A DNA stretch of 64,000 nt, from NCBI RefSeq assembly GCF_963678975.1, contig NC_089274.1, positions 26,909,053 through 26,973,052 on the forward strand, in the 5' to 3' direction. Positions within the stretch are counted from its first letter, which is position 1; every line of letters begins with the position of its first letter. A program made the position numbers and the translations under genes. Shown piece after piece: positions 1 to 11,440 of this stretch. The DNA is from Dysidea avara (Eukaryota > Porifera > Demospongiae > Dictyoceratida > Dysideidae). The notes under the pieces were generated by a model that saw nothing but the letters and a program-made list of their open reading frames with translations, did not search any database and was not told the DNA's origin.

Positions 1-551
1 ATCCCAACTGTCAAAACTCTTATACCTGATTGTGGATTCAACGAATGACTGATTCATAGTGCTTGCATGAAGGATTTTAATAGCTACAGTGGCTATGTTC
101 TCTCATCATTTCACTGTTTATGAAGCTCACCAAACAAGTGTTGGAATATCTTAAAATTTCCTTTACGTAGGTGTGGCAAATTTCAAGGATATCAATTGTT
201 ATTGGTGGTAAGTGCAAACCAAAAAAATTTGGATTTTAATCAGCTTCATGTCCTGGGATTGGTTAGGTAAACGTGTGTGTCTCTGTGTGGAAAGCATTAC
301 ACGGCGCTGTCGCAAATTGACACCAGTAAAGATAAATGGTACACAGAGGAGGTAGCATGCATTGTACATACTGTGGTATACAAAAGGCACCTGTAGGCCT
401 GAAGTGACATTGAACAGTCAAAAAACAAGCCTAAAATGCAGGAAATATTGCTTGCACAGTCAATGCTCTGGGAGGTAAGGAATTTGTGTAAAACATGTGA
501 AATTTGGTACACATAGCTTCAACCATTGGTGAGTTACAATGCTCTAAATAC
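1..551. repeat. dispersed repeat, parts of copies shared with 13.9 and 61-62 kb
   Basis: No gene seen. Bases about 340-450 resemble 13970-14100 and 61225-61330; all three hold a stretch close to CGAACAGT..AAATCAAGCC. Bases about 465-551 resemble 62550-62636. The block therefore belongs to the same dispersed element family as the TIR-flanked element at 62071-62704, with a younger MITE inserted at 552. Confidence 0.55.
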
Positions 552-967
552 TTAACCCATTAACGGCCACAGCCGCCATATGGCAGCATGGCATTATAGC
601 TTACTCATACAATAAACTTTAGCCTCGCTATAACTTGTAAAACGCATTTCATAGCAAGATGCGCTAGTACTGAAACGGACACGCCCATAGAGGTCCCATT
701 TCTGGGATAACTGTATCTTTCCTGGACTAGTGCGTGTTTGTTATGTAATAGCGTAAAGTGTAACCTGTTATAGTAGCTTAATAGGCGAATTAAATCATTC
801 TTTGAATTAAGAACTAGTAGCTGATAACAAAGAAAGTGTTATACATTGATGGAGACAGGTAAAGCCGACAGTCGGCTGCTTAGTAGTTCTGTGTACTGGA
901 CAGTTAGTATGATGCGATTTGGCAATTCGGCCAGGGATCCCAGAGAATTTGGCCATCAATTGGTTAA
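552..967. mobile_element. TTAA-flanked MITE, copy 1 (piggyBac-type target site)
   Basis: TTAA stands at both ends (552-555 and 964-967). The inner ends are imperfect inverted repeats (CCCATTAACGGCC on the left against CCAATTGATGGCC, read inward from the right). About 300 internal bases match a second copy at 52960-53645, including a shared CCGCCATATGGCAGCATGGC. The flanks rejoin to match uninterrupted sequence at 62620-62690, which acts as an empty site. No transposase ORF. The piggyBac link rests only on the TTAA target and the termini. Confidence 0.75.
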
Positions 968-1051
968 AACCGCGGTACTTTTAAATAGGCAGTGAGCTTG
1001 GTTTTCCCACATGTAGTGCATGCATTACATGTAGTAATGCTTTACACACAG

Positions 1052-3315
1052 GAATGACTGGTAATAATGATTTGGACAATGCTGTGTTGGGAGGATCTTC
1101 TGATTACTTGGATGACTTAGCCAGTAACGTGTACAAAGCTTGGTTTGCCAAGGATGATGAGAAGGTTATTAAATTAATTTGTGTGCTTTGTACGTAAATT
1201 TTAGTATAGCTTGCTGAGCTCAAAGAGAAGACTGTACCTCAGATGTTTGGTGTCCTTCAGAAGCATGTGAAGAATGGACACTTCATTGGATCTGAGGTTG
1301 GTATCCTGTACATGTTAGGGCTGTGCTGATCACCATCTTTACCTATTTGACTGTGTTATTGATATTTTATAAGTACGCTGTAATACCTAACCCACTCATT
1401 GCCATAACTGCATCACATTGTAAATGCTTTGTAACTTCTGCTAGTAGCCACTGCACTTATCCTGTTGTTTTCATGCTCTTATAAGTATATAGGAACATAC
1501 TATTGTGGGTAGTATGTTATCGCATACCTTTTGATGGTCAACAATAAACATTGTATACCGTAGAGTTGGGTTGTTAAGTGCATGTGCTTATAATTTTCAG
1601 AGAAAACTTTTGTAAAAAATCATACTATCTGTTATACTCATACACCTAATAAAATTATGGTGTGCTTAACACGAAATCACTATGTTGTAATAGCTAATAG
1701 TTTGTGCTGGTCACCACGCCAATGTGTAAGGATATTTGACTCCATTTCTGGGTGAAATCCTTCATGATAAACAAGAATATCGCAATCCAGAAGACTGATT
1801 TGCTGTTTGCATAGTGAAGGGAGACCTCAAGGGAGACGTAAGCGCTCAAGTGGACAAATTTTCTAGCACTTCCAGTTTTTCTTCCCCTATGTAGCTTTGT
1901 TGCGTGTTGAGCCTCGCATTTGACCATGCACGCTTATCAGCCAGGTTGATCACAAGATATGTGTATGCGCTTAGCAAGTAATAATTATGCGCTTAATAGA
2001 TGCATGTGCTTAACAACCCAACTCTGCAGTATTCAAAATAATGAATATCAGTTATACCTTTGAAGTATTGGCTCTGCTTGTCTTGTCCAAAAGCCTGCTA
2101 GAGCCCCTCAAATAACGTGGGCTCAGCTACCCATTATGAATTACCTCAGGTGCAACCTTCCTAAGCATTTTAATTTGATACAGAAAGAGCGAGATACAGA
2201 GTCCAGAAAGTAAACTTACAGCTAGGTTGTTGCCTTCTTTTGGCCTTGCATTTTCTTGTTGAATAAGCAACCACACTAAACTGTACAGTAACTAGTAACC
2301 CTGCTGTAAGTTTGTAGTAACCTTACTTAGACTACAACAAGTTTGATACTGAAATTTGATTGGCTGAAAATGTGGTCTCTAAATCCCGTAGTACCACACT
2401 CATGTCCTATAGTGACTACGATACGAAACATGGCAATTACATGCCTGTATCATTGGCAAGACATGGGCATTTAAATGGATAGTAACAGCCATACTGAATT
2501 AGAGGGAGGTGTAATGGGCTGGTCAACTCTAGCTACATTAATTTCTTGTTTACAGGCAGCCGCAAAAGGTACAACAATGAGTTGTAGTCCATTTAGTTAT
2601 ACTTTGAAACATAACAACCTGTAACATTGGCAATGTATGGGTGTTTAAATGGATACAACAGCTAGGCGGAGGTGTAGATGGCTTGTTTCTACTAATTGAT
2701 GATACACGTTTCATTTACAAGCAGCAGTCAACTCAAGGTACAATAACGGGCTGAAGTCTAAATAAGTTAAATGTCAAGAACCAATGGTTCTTGATGTCTA
2801 ACTATTGTTTAGTGACATAAAAGAAAACTATGCGTAAAATTTTCTGGTAGTATGTAGATACTCACATTAAATTTTGCACCGGACATGAACTTGACCAGTT
2901 GGCATATATTTGCTACATGAACATGTGCTTATTTTTGTGTGCATAAATACAAGACTCAAGTGTTTACAATATATGCATGTCTGAGGATGTTAGGCAGAGC
3001 AATGCATACAGCACCTTGCATTTGCTGAATAAAAATCATGTACTAGTGTATTTGTGTAACATTATAGTGTAAAATTTAATTGATTTTGGAGTAAGCTACT
3101 ATGTTTTGCGTAGTCAATCTTATAACAATATTTGTTTGTTTTTTTAGAAACTTTCATGGGTGGACATTCAAGGATATTGCCTGTTGGACAACTTAGCAAC
3201 TAGGCTTGGTATCAGTCTGGCTGACTACCCTGAGCTCCAGAAACTTCATGATGATGTAGCTGCTCTACCAAACATTAAGAAGTGGTTGGAGACTAGGCCA
3301 AAGACTGAAAATTAG
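1052..3315 (+). CDS. sigma-class glutathione S-transferase, 3' exons (partial at left edge)
   Basis: Three exons continue one reading frame: 1052-1164, 1210-1296 and 3148-3315 (stop TAG). They encode most of the all-helical C-terminal GST domain. The last exon holds the N-capping box LSWVDI and ends PNIKKWLETRPKTEN, a typical GST C-terminus. Exon sizes of 113 and 168 nt match the complete gene at 19274-35997. The middle exon is 87 nt against 96 there, three codons shorter. The first intron is only 45 nt (GT..AG). Exons 1-2, with the catalytic tyrosine and the G-site, are not found between 1 and 1051, so they lie left of the window or are lost. Predicted role: cytosolic glutathione conjugation or ligand binding. 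Confidence 0.85.
1558..2029. mobile_element. TA-flanked MITE (pogo/mariner-like)
   Basis: Inverted termini C(C/T)G(T/C)AGAGTTGGGTTGTTAAG lie just inside TA dinucleotides at 1556-1557 and 2030-2031. The 472-bp interior has only a 77-codon minus ORF that I do not recognise. It sits in the last intron of the partial GST gene. Confidence 0.7.
2412..2763. repeat. diverged tandem duplication, ~170-bp unit, two copies
   Basis: Two successive stretches share the order TTGGCAA..ATGGG..TTTAAATGGATA, then GGAGGTGTA, then TTTACA(G/A)GCAGC, then AAGGTACAA. Intronic in the partial GST gene. Function unknown. Confidence 0.6.
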
Positions 3316-3426
3316 ACAGACAGCTTCATCTTTAGCAGACAGAAATTTTTAATTATCATTGTAGTTGTTTGTGCTGACATTGCATTAGATTTGTATGGAC
3401 TAATACAACAATGTGATTTTCTTGAA

Positions 3427-4220
3427 CAGGGGCGTAGCCAGGATTTTTTGAAGGGGGGTTCCAGCACCAGCATTGAGATACTAGAAGCAGGGGTCTGGGG
3501 GCGCAGCCCCCAGCCGCTGAGAGACTTTCAATATTTTAATAAATCAAAACTCAGTAAATTGCTATATTTTATGCAAAAAGTACATTAATTATGATGCATT
3601 AAGTGCCCCTGGGATGAAGGTAGTACTAGATAAAGTCACCTAGTGGAAACAGACAGTATAACACATATAGTAATCTGTAAGTGATGGTTATATCTCACTG
3701 TGGTATAGGAGCCATGAATCCACTGATACAAATGACAATCAAAACAATATAGCTATACAAATATGCATAGCATGAATTCATTTTGCATAACACAAGTGAT
3801 AAATTACTGGAGCTCTATATCTTTAAACACTGCACACCAAAGCTATAGCAGTATAAGGTCATGTTTTGCATTTAATGTTGGAATGTCTGAAAAACTTCAT
3901 ATGGACATGGATATTTACATGCATGTTCTATTAGAGTATACCTGACTGCTTTATTAGAGTATATACTTGACTGCTCTATTAGAGTATATCGATCTTTTTA
4001 ACAAGTTTTGAAGAGGGCTCATGTTACCTCTGTAAATCCTTCCCTGAGAGATGAATGTAAGTTTTATCAATTGTTGTGCTGTGCCATTACACTATATTGC
4101 TCACTCATGTTGTCCTGCCACACTAAATGGTGTGTTAGGATCCTGCTTGCAGAAGTCTAAATTTTACAGGGGGGTTCCTGAACCCCCCGGAACCCCCCCC
4201 CCCCCCTCCCTACGCCCCTG
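3427..4220. mobile_element. hAT-like non-autonomous element, 5-bp target duplication
   Basis: The left end CAGGGGCGTAGCCAGG and the right end TACGCCCCTG are inverted. TTGAA is duplicated at 3422-3426 and 4221-4225. The interior has the 'GGGTCTGGGGGC' core and three copies of the dispersed CTCTATTAGAG-type motif at about 3925-3990. No transposase. Confidence 0.75.
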
Positions 4221-4880
4221 TTGAATATGTGTTGAACAAGATCTTGTCATAAATGATTGTTAGTGTTTCTATAGAGCAACAAGAGGCCAGTAGTAGAGGC
4301 ATTGGTCTGGCTATATTATATATATATATACTGTTGATTTGGCAAGTGAACATTAATAAGAATGGGCGTTGTGTGTGTATAGTAGCAGTTCATACAAGTA
4401 AAGTATTCTGAGGGGCAAATCTATTATTTAATTCCTTACACTTAATGATTATAGCTATGTGTAAGAGTTAAATGTTATGAGGCAGTCTATGATACAAGCA
4501 GTGAAAATAAACAATTGATCAAGAGTCTGGTTTCTGGTCATTTTTTTCATGGAAAACTGTAAACTTTTAAGTGATCCCTACTATACTATGTCAAATATAG
4601 TGGACCAGTACAAGATGAATATGTGCAAAATAGGCAGGTAGCAGGGATATATGAATATGTGAAAGTGTAGGCAGGTAGCTACACTTTTCACAAAAAAATT
4701 GAACCATTTTTGAACTTTGATACTAACTTCTATATGATTGCATGTAATTGTCACTACATTTTGATGTAAAGATCAGTAAAAGAGTCATTTTATTGCAAGG
4801 TATCTTTTGCAAGTTAGTCTCATATTTTCTCGCCAGCTGATGCATATGTAGTTATCAAAGTGGTTTTGTGCCACATGAAG

Positions 4881-5714
4881 CAGAGCCGTAGCCAGGCTTT
4901 TATCTGGGTAGGTTCTTTTAGAAGAAAAGTGGACCTTTTTATATGAAATGATTCTGATTATATTATGGTGTATGCACCCAGCATGCGAAAACTAGGGGGT
5001 CTGGGGGCATGCCCCCCCAGGAAATTTTTTGAAAATAGATACTACAAGGTTGAATTTAGTGGCATTTCAGTCAATAAAAATAACAATTTTTAAAGTAAGC
5101 TGAAGATCAGCTGTATGGATAATATCTGGAAAAATATCTCTACTGCTACTGTAATTATACCATCTGCACATGCATGTGTCTAAATATAATATATTGGAAT
5201 GTCATAGTGAATAAGAATGGGAAAGATTGAGCACTCTGCCGTGATCAACAGGGGCAGTGGAGCAGAATAAAGGATGTCTTAAACAATGAATTTACACATT
5301 AATTGCATGGAGTTGAAACATGGATGTTATTCATGGGCTCTGTATGGAGGGGCTTGTCCACCAAAATCTTATATTTTAATGAAAGTTCGGTTTAGACAAT
5401 GTACATGCAAATTAAGTAGCTTTTAAAAGAAAATGTAATTGTGACTGTACTATTAGAGTGATTGTTCTATTAGAGTGGTTGACTGCTCTATTAGAGTATC
5501 TCGATCTTGCATTGGATTTACTGACTGAGTTACTCGGAGCACTTAATTTAGCTTTTTAATTTAGTGGTATCTAGTAAACTGTAGCTAATGGACTTTTGCT
5601 CCTGAAAATGGATTTGTATACTAAAATTGTGGACCTTTTTACTGAAATTGTGGACCTTTTTTCCAAGAGGACGGTTCTTCAGAACCCCCCGAACCCCCCC
5701 TGGCTACGGGCCTG
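4881..5714. mobile_element. hAT-like non-autonomous element, 5-bp target duplication
   Basis: The left end CAGAGCCGTAGCCAGG and the right end CCTGGCTACGGGCCTG are inverted. TGAAG is duplicated at 4876-4880 and 5715-5719. The interior has the GGGGGCATGCCCCC palindromic core (about 5000-5020) and three TATTAGAG-type motifs (5448-5505). Same family as 3427-4220. Confidence 0.75.
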
Positions 5715-5949
5715 TGAAGTGCTCATCATCTAGAGTATATATGTAGCTCAAAAATAAAGCTTCCAACTGCCATTGTTTGTCTTCTAAAGAGCACTGAAGG
5801 TGTTGATATAGAGCAAAAACTTGAGCTACATTCCTGCCAAAATCCCAAAACCACAATTCCTGGCCATGACAACTTCTTAGTGCCACCTTTTGATATACTT
5901 GATCATATGTCACAGGTATTGGCAACATTTACTCACTGATCTGTGTATG

Positions 5950-6150
5950 TACTGTATCGCCTAAATATTTCGAGGGGGGAAATCTCTGCAGTTTTGGGAG
6001 TTACCAGCGAAAATTTTATCCTTAGAATTCCATAATAAAATTATTGAAAAAAATTATAGTCTAATACATTTTGGAAGTACAAATCTGCGATTTTTAGCAA
6101 CATTGCTCAACCTCGAAAAATCTTCCCCTCTAAATGTTTTGGCTATACAC
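5950..6150. repeat. dispersed repeat (TATAGTCTAATAC family), copy 1
   Basis: Resembles 17530-17690 (inverted) and 52821-52960 plus 53642-53690. The copies share ATTATAGTCTAATACATT, then GCAAATC..CGA, then TTAGCA(A/G)CATTGCT and CAACCTC. This copy lacks the MITE found in the 52-kb copy and so serves as its empty-site reference. Confidence 0.6.
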
Positions 6151-6267
6151 TACTCCTGCATTCATATTGATCATTTAACTACTTCACCATGAAGTTTATT
6201 GCAAGTGTCTATGTCTTTATCTTCAAGACCACTATGTAAAGAAATCCTCATCTGCATAGGTGTATAA

Positions 6268-7513
6268 ATGCTATATGGTGTGTTAGTTGCCAAAGTACAT
6301 GTAATTGAGTTCCAGAAACGTGGATTACCACACTGCCATTTACTTATTCATCTGCGACATGAGGATAAATTAAGACATAGACATGACATTGATAAGTTAA
6401 TATCTGCCGAGATTCCAAATCCAATTACACAACCAGATTTATATAATATTGTTAGGAACTGTATGATACATGGTCCATGTGGGCATTTGAGACCGGATTC
6501 TGTATGTATGGATGGTGGTGTATGCACAAAGAATTATCCCAAGGACTTCTGTGCAAATACAATGGAATCAGTTGATGGATACCCTAAGTACAGACGCAGA
6601 GATAATGGTGCAACTGTGAAGGTGCATAATGTTGGTGTGGACAATCGTTGGGTGGTTCCTTACAATCCCTGGCTATTACAGAAGTATGGAGCTCACATTA
6701 ATGTGGAGGCTTGCATGTCAATAAAATCTGTCAAGTATTTATACAAGTATATATACAAAGGACATGACTGCATCAAGTTAGAGCTTGCAGAGACACTCAA
6801 TCATGACGAAATCCGCACATTTCTAGATGCAAGATATGTAAGTGCACCTGAAGCAGCTTGGAGGCTATTTGAATTTCCAATGCACCACCAGTCTCACACC
6901 ATTGTACGATTAGCTATCCACCTACAGGATCAACAGAATGTGTATTTTACTCAAGGCCAAGTTGAGACAGCCCTCATTAATGCCAGCAAACGTGACACTC
7001 ATCTCACTGCGTGGTTCAAGTTGAACGAGACAGATGTTGATGCACGTCACTTGCTGTACAGTGATATACCATCACATTTCACTTTTGATAGTACATCTCG
7101 CAAGTGGAAAAAACGTTGCAAGGGAGGTGATAAAGTCATCAGCAGAATTTATGCAGTCTCTCCAAGTGAAGGAGAGAGGTATTATTTACGAATTGTGCTG
7201 CTGCACACTCCTGGAGCTAGGAGTTATAATGATTTGCTGCGGGTTGGTGATAGGGAATGTGAGTCATTTAAGGAAGTGTGCCATTTACTTGGTTTGCTAA
7301 AGAATGATGCTCAGTGGCACAAAACTCTAGATGAAGCATCATCCTTTCAAATGCCGTACTAACTCAGAAGAATGTTTGTAACTATACTGACTCATTGTGA
7401 TCCAGCAAATCCAATTGAACTATGGAGTGATCATAAGACAAGCCTTGCTGAGGATTATCTACAGCGTCAACCATTTGATGATGCAATACAACTATCTGGG
7501 AAATAGGTTCATT
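6268..7513 (+). pseudogene. Helitron Rep (HUH) domain relic
   Basis: The frame opens with an internal segment (VHVIEFQKRGLPHCHLLIHL) carrying the HUH motif H22-C-H24, as in Helitron replication initiators. A cysteine-rich stretch follows (about residues 66-95). Next is the tyrosine-rich KYLYKYIYKGHD at about 156-167, where the nicking tyrosines lie in this family. The N-terminal part of a full Helitron protein is absent. The ORF stops at a TAA at 7360-7362, but the same frame goes on with recognisable sequence (LRRMFVTILTHCDPANPIELW) to a second stop near 7504. So there is one nonsense change, then truncation. Known role: rolling-circle transposition. This copy cannot make a full protein. Confidence 0.85.
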
Positions 7514-7523
7514 ACTCGCACAC

Positions 7524-9006
7524 ACTGGTAAATGTCTCTCTGACTATGGCATTCCTTTGCCTACATATAACTGCAATGCAGATAATAGTGTTGATGGAGA
7601 TGTGTCTCAAGTTGCAAATGCTTTACATAACCTGCTCAACCCCCAGCAAAATGAAGTTGCTGATGCAATAATTTATGCAGTTAATTCACATGATAGACAT
7701 ACACCTAAAGTATTCTATTTGGATGGACCAGGTAGAAGTGGCAAGACTTTTACCTACAATTACTTGGCAACAGCAATGCATGCAAAAGGCCACAAAGTGT
7801 TAACAGCTGTATGGACTGGCATTGCTGCTACACTGCTAAGTTGTGGACGAACTGTACACAGTTTGTTCAAACTGCCAGTCCCTTTACTTGACACCAGCTG
7901 TTGCAACATTACACCAACTTCTAATTATGCTGCAATGTTAAGGGAAGTTTCACTTTTCATAGTAGATGAAGCATCAATGGTGCCCCTACATGCTTTCAAT
8001 GCCATAGACAGATTATTACGTGATATCACTGGAATTGACATTATGTTTGGAGGTAAAGTATTTTTATGGGGAGGAGATTTCAGACAAGTATTACCAGTAG
8101 TGCAACATGCTCATCCAATTGCAATCATAGAGAAATGTATTAAGAGACCTGTCAATTGGTCATCTGTCACCAAGTTTCATCTCACCACAAACATGAGGGT
8201 GAATTGTGATGAAGTAGAGTTCTCTGTGCTGAAGTTGGGTAATAATGAATTTACAATGAAAAGTGATCAGCCATTTGAAGGATGTATTGCAATGCCTGAT
8301 AGATGTGTAACCAATTCAGTGGTGACATCAGTATTTGGTGATGTATTTGACAAAAACACTTCGTGTGATATTGTGCCCAACTAATGATGAATCATTGAGG
8401 TTGAATGAAGCCATACTGCATTGTATTCCAGGAGATGCAAGAATTTATTTTAGCTCTGATGACATCTTAACCGATGATGATGAGGAGAGGGCACAATATC
8501 CAATTGAATTCCTGAACAGTTTGACACCATCAGGAATGCCACCCCATAGGCTGTCACTTAAAGTTGGTGCAGTTGTGATGCTACTGCAGAACCTCAATTT
8601 ACATGAGGGACTGTGTAATGGCACACGCCTATTGGTAATCCATCTACATGAGAATTGCATTGATGCTGCAATCCTAACTGGAACTGCAGTCAACAGCAGA
8701 GTGTTGATACCACGCATACAACTTGCACCATCAGACAGTGACATGCCATTTGTCTTAACCAGATGTCAATTCCCATTGTGCTTATCTTATTCTATGACAA
8801 TCAATAAGGCACAGGGACAAACGTTTGGGAAAGTTGGAATTTATATGGAGAGACCATGTTTTGCACATGGACAGTTATATGTGGCATTTTCGAGAGCCCG
8901 TCGTTTTGCAGATGTTTTTGTGCAAATTGTAGAATCTACACAACAAGGAAGACACCGAGGTACAACTTATACAAGGAACATTGTATATAATCAGATTCTT
9001 TGTTGA
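7524..9006 (+). pseudogene. Helitron Pif1-like helicase relic, frameshifted
   Basis: SF1 helicase motifs appear in order. Walker A is GPGRSGKT (G57-T64 of the 275-codon ORF), Walker B is LFIVDEASM, and motif III-like GGDFRQVLPVV follows. After a one-base frame change near 8355-8365, the second frame (to 9006) has LCPTNDESLRLNEAIL and the motif V/VI region TINKAQGQTFGKVGIYM with QLYVAFSRARR. Together these are the two halves of a Pif1-type helicase as fused to Helitron Rep. The frame enters from upstream through GKCLSDYGIPLP (about 7525), while the join to the Rep part is deleted or out of frame. Walker A has RS where GT is usual. Confidence 0.85.
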
Positions 9007-9149
9007 TTGATGTTACTGAAGTTCATATTATAGCTACTGTGGATGTGTGTGTATTTTTCATATGCAATGTAATGATTAATTAATGTGTTGCATTAGTCTG
9101 AATGAATGAGTAATGATTGAGTGTATATAAATGAAGCACATTTGTGTGT

Positions 9150-9208
9150 GTCCCACATACAATATACAGAAAGCATTAGTAATGCGCATTTTGCGTGGGT
9201 GCAACTAG
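9150..9208 (+). mobile_element. possible Helitron 3' terminus
   Basis: A short hairpin (GCATTA-G-TAATGC, then GCGCA-TTT-TGCGT) is followed by CTAG at 9205-9208 and then T. This fits the subterminal hairpin plus CTRR end of Helitrons inserted between A and T. Only the proximity to the helicase supports it. Confidence 0.35.
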
Positions 9209-9762
9209 TATAACACTGTTTACAGTATTCAGAAATTTGGAATTTCTAGCTCAGAAATATTTATCACCCAAAACCCAGCCTCATGCACTTTTCCTTCATA
9301 ATTATATACACCTTGGCAGCAGTATTGGTTAGGCATAACCAAGCCTGTAAATACCTTCATAGTGATCCCCAAACACTGTGAAAAAAGCTCAGAATAATAA
9401 GGTGTATAACAGTCTTATTATGTTAGTATTGGAATGAATTAGTACAGTATATATTAATAGATTAGGACTTTACTATAACAAGCTTATTGAATACATTTAA
9501 GATGGTCATATATTAGAGATTAAATCGCTAGTATAGTGCGGTGTATTATCAGACTATACTAAGCCTATTTCAACCATATATTGGCTACTATACTACTGTA
9601 CTTTTTTACTTTCCTATAATCTGTGGCTACCTTAATTAAATAATTTCTATAATTATATTTTTAATGAATTTAAGTCTGTAAATATGTTAAAACCACAATA
9701 GGTACAGCTAGTAAATCAATGTCTCCTTGGCCATGACAGTATCAAATCAATTTCTTCATTTT
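9209..9762. other. no gene seen
   Basis: AT-rich sequence with no recognised coding or repeat structure. Confidence 0.5.
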
Positions 9763-11008
9763 TCAGTCTTTATCCAACTGCAGCAGGTAAGACAGTAAAT
9801 ACAATTCACAAGTTCCATTACAAATTACCTGTATTATCATCATTATGTAGAACTCTGACAATCTGTTAGTTGTCTGGTAGAACTGTCCCACAGCTCTAAT
9901 ACAAAGATGGTAAATATAATGTTTATTCTGGACAATCGTTGGACTTACAGTTTGTAAAAAACTGGACCTTGTCTGGAAACCTAGCATTACCATGTAGAAC
10001 GGCGGCTAGGTCCCACAACTCTATTAAAGATGGTAAATATAATGCGTATACTGAACAATCATTGTACTTACAGTTTGTAACAATCTTTTAAAACTGAGAC
10101 CGACAATCCATGTACAACTAAGACAAGTCTGATAAGACCAGGTCTCACAACCCTAAACGGAGGCAAACATAATTCATATTCTGGATTACTTGGTGTACTT
10201 ACAGGTGTTATCAGTGAGTCTAACCAGACATAAAACGACCACTTAGTATGTGACTTTGTTGGGCTAACGTGTTACGTAAGCTCACAAGAAGCATCTGATA
10301 CACTGATAACCAAGTCCAAGAATCTTGTAATCACTAAGTACAACTGAAACAAGACTAAATATAATATAATTTGCATACTCTCAGTGAACTTACTTTTGTT
10401 AGCAATACGAGCATGGTCAGTGAAATAAGGACAAACAAGATGGAACAGGTACTTGAAAGCACTCAACTCATTTACAGTGCCAGACGAGGTAGCAGCCGTC
10501 AGCTGTTGATAAAAAGTAGTGAAAAACATGAAGAAATGAGACCGGTTCCCAAAAGAAATGAGACCAATTTCCACAAACCTAAACGAAGGTAAATATAAAT
10601 TGTATACTGGACACTCTCAGTGTACTTACTTACAGATGTTAGCAATACGAAGAATCTCCTAGAATCGAGACCAAGTCTGTAATTCCTACCCTATTGAAAA
10701 GAAAATGAATAAAAACACAATCAGGCTTAATGCACTTACAGCTGTAAGTAATTAGAAGATGACGTTGAACAACTCCGTGAAAAAAGAACCAAAATGTCCA
10801 CACATGGTCGCTACCAGATTCTTTAACGGAAGCAGCTGCCATTGAAGGAAACTAACACTGCAGATGTTGTACACTGACAGCCTGTAGAACCAAGAGGTTC
10901 GACAAGAAACTGTACCTCTGAAGAGATAATATACAAAATCATAAGAGCAGACCATGCATACTCTTACCGTTGATGGCTGATGAACTGTGTCCACTCGTCA
11001 TCCGCCAT
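9763..11008 (-). other. tandem array of exon-like units with homologous micro-introns
   Basis: On the minus strand six GT..AG intervals of 49-55 nt are similar to one another: 10691-10739, 10579-10633, 10344-10393, 10153-10202, 10021-10071 and 9896-9948. Most begin GTAAGTACA or similar, pass through CAGTATA/CAGAATA and TTATATTTACC, and end TTTAG/ATAG/TCAG. A further GT..AG interval (10918-10967) follows a short ATG exon at 10968-11008 (reads MADDEWTQFISHQ). The intervening exon-like pieces are 57, 185, 141, 81, 72 and about 130 nt. They share starts like GTTGTGRGACCTGG and ends like TATTGCTAACA/ATTGTTACAAACT. I could not join them into one long open frame: several carry stops in one phase though each is open in another. 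It may be a real small-exon gene, a non-coding transcript or a decayed tandem duplication. Product not recognised. Confidence 0.5.
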
Positions 11009-11149
11009 AAGCTGAGATAACAGGATATAAAACATGTAATACGTACACACCAACACCAAAGTTGAATCATTTGCAGGCCATTGTCATACAATACACAATA
11101 AACAATTTAATACGGCTAAACCTATCGTACAAGCTATCATTTTAGTCTA

Positions 11150-11440
11150 ATACCTACTCATCTAGAGCTGTTTTTGATGGCTGCCATTGAAGGAATTGTC
11201 CACTTGGCCACGCCACTTCACCACTACCGTGACAGGCCAGCAGGGACAAGCAGGGATGTACAGTTGTGGTCCATAACTATCATCGTGGCTCATTGGACGA
11301 TGGCGCCGATCGCGCACACTCTCTCCGCGAGATACACCGTCCGAGGACACCACCATATCACTCACATTTACAACCTATGATACAACAATAGCGACAAAGA
11401 TGGCGACTTAATTGCATCTAATACGCATGCGCACACCACT
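11150..11440 (-). promoter_or_regulatory. putative promoter and first exon of the minus-strand array
   Basis: This is a locally GC/CpG-rich island in AT-rich surroundings. ACGCATGCGCA (11423-11433) matches the NRF-1 palindrome and AAAGATGGCG (11395-11404) resembles a YY1-type start-site element. A 67-codon minus ORF (11162-11365; its caller start may not be ATG) could be a first exon. It shares TTCCTTCAATGGCAGC with the exon-like piece at 10740-10917. Confidence 0.4.

Noticed and set aside
1694-1927. 77-codon ORF in the TA-flanked MITE as a transposase
   Set aside because: Too short, with no catalytic motif. The host element is a typical non-autonomous one.
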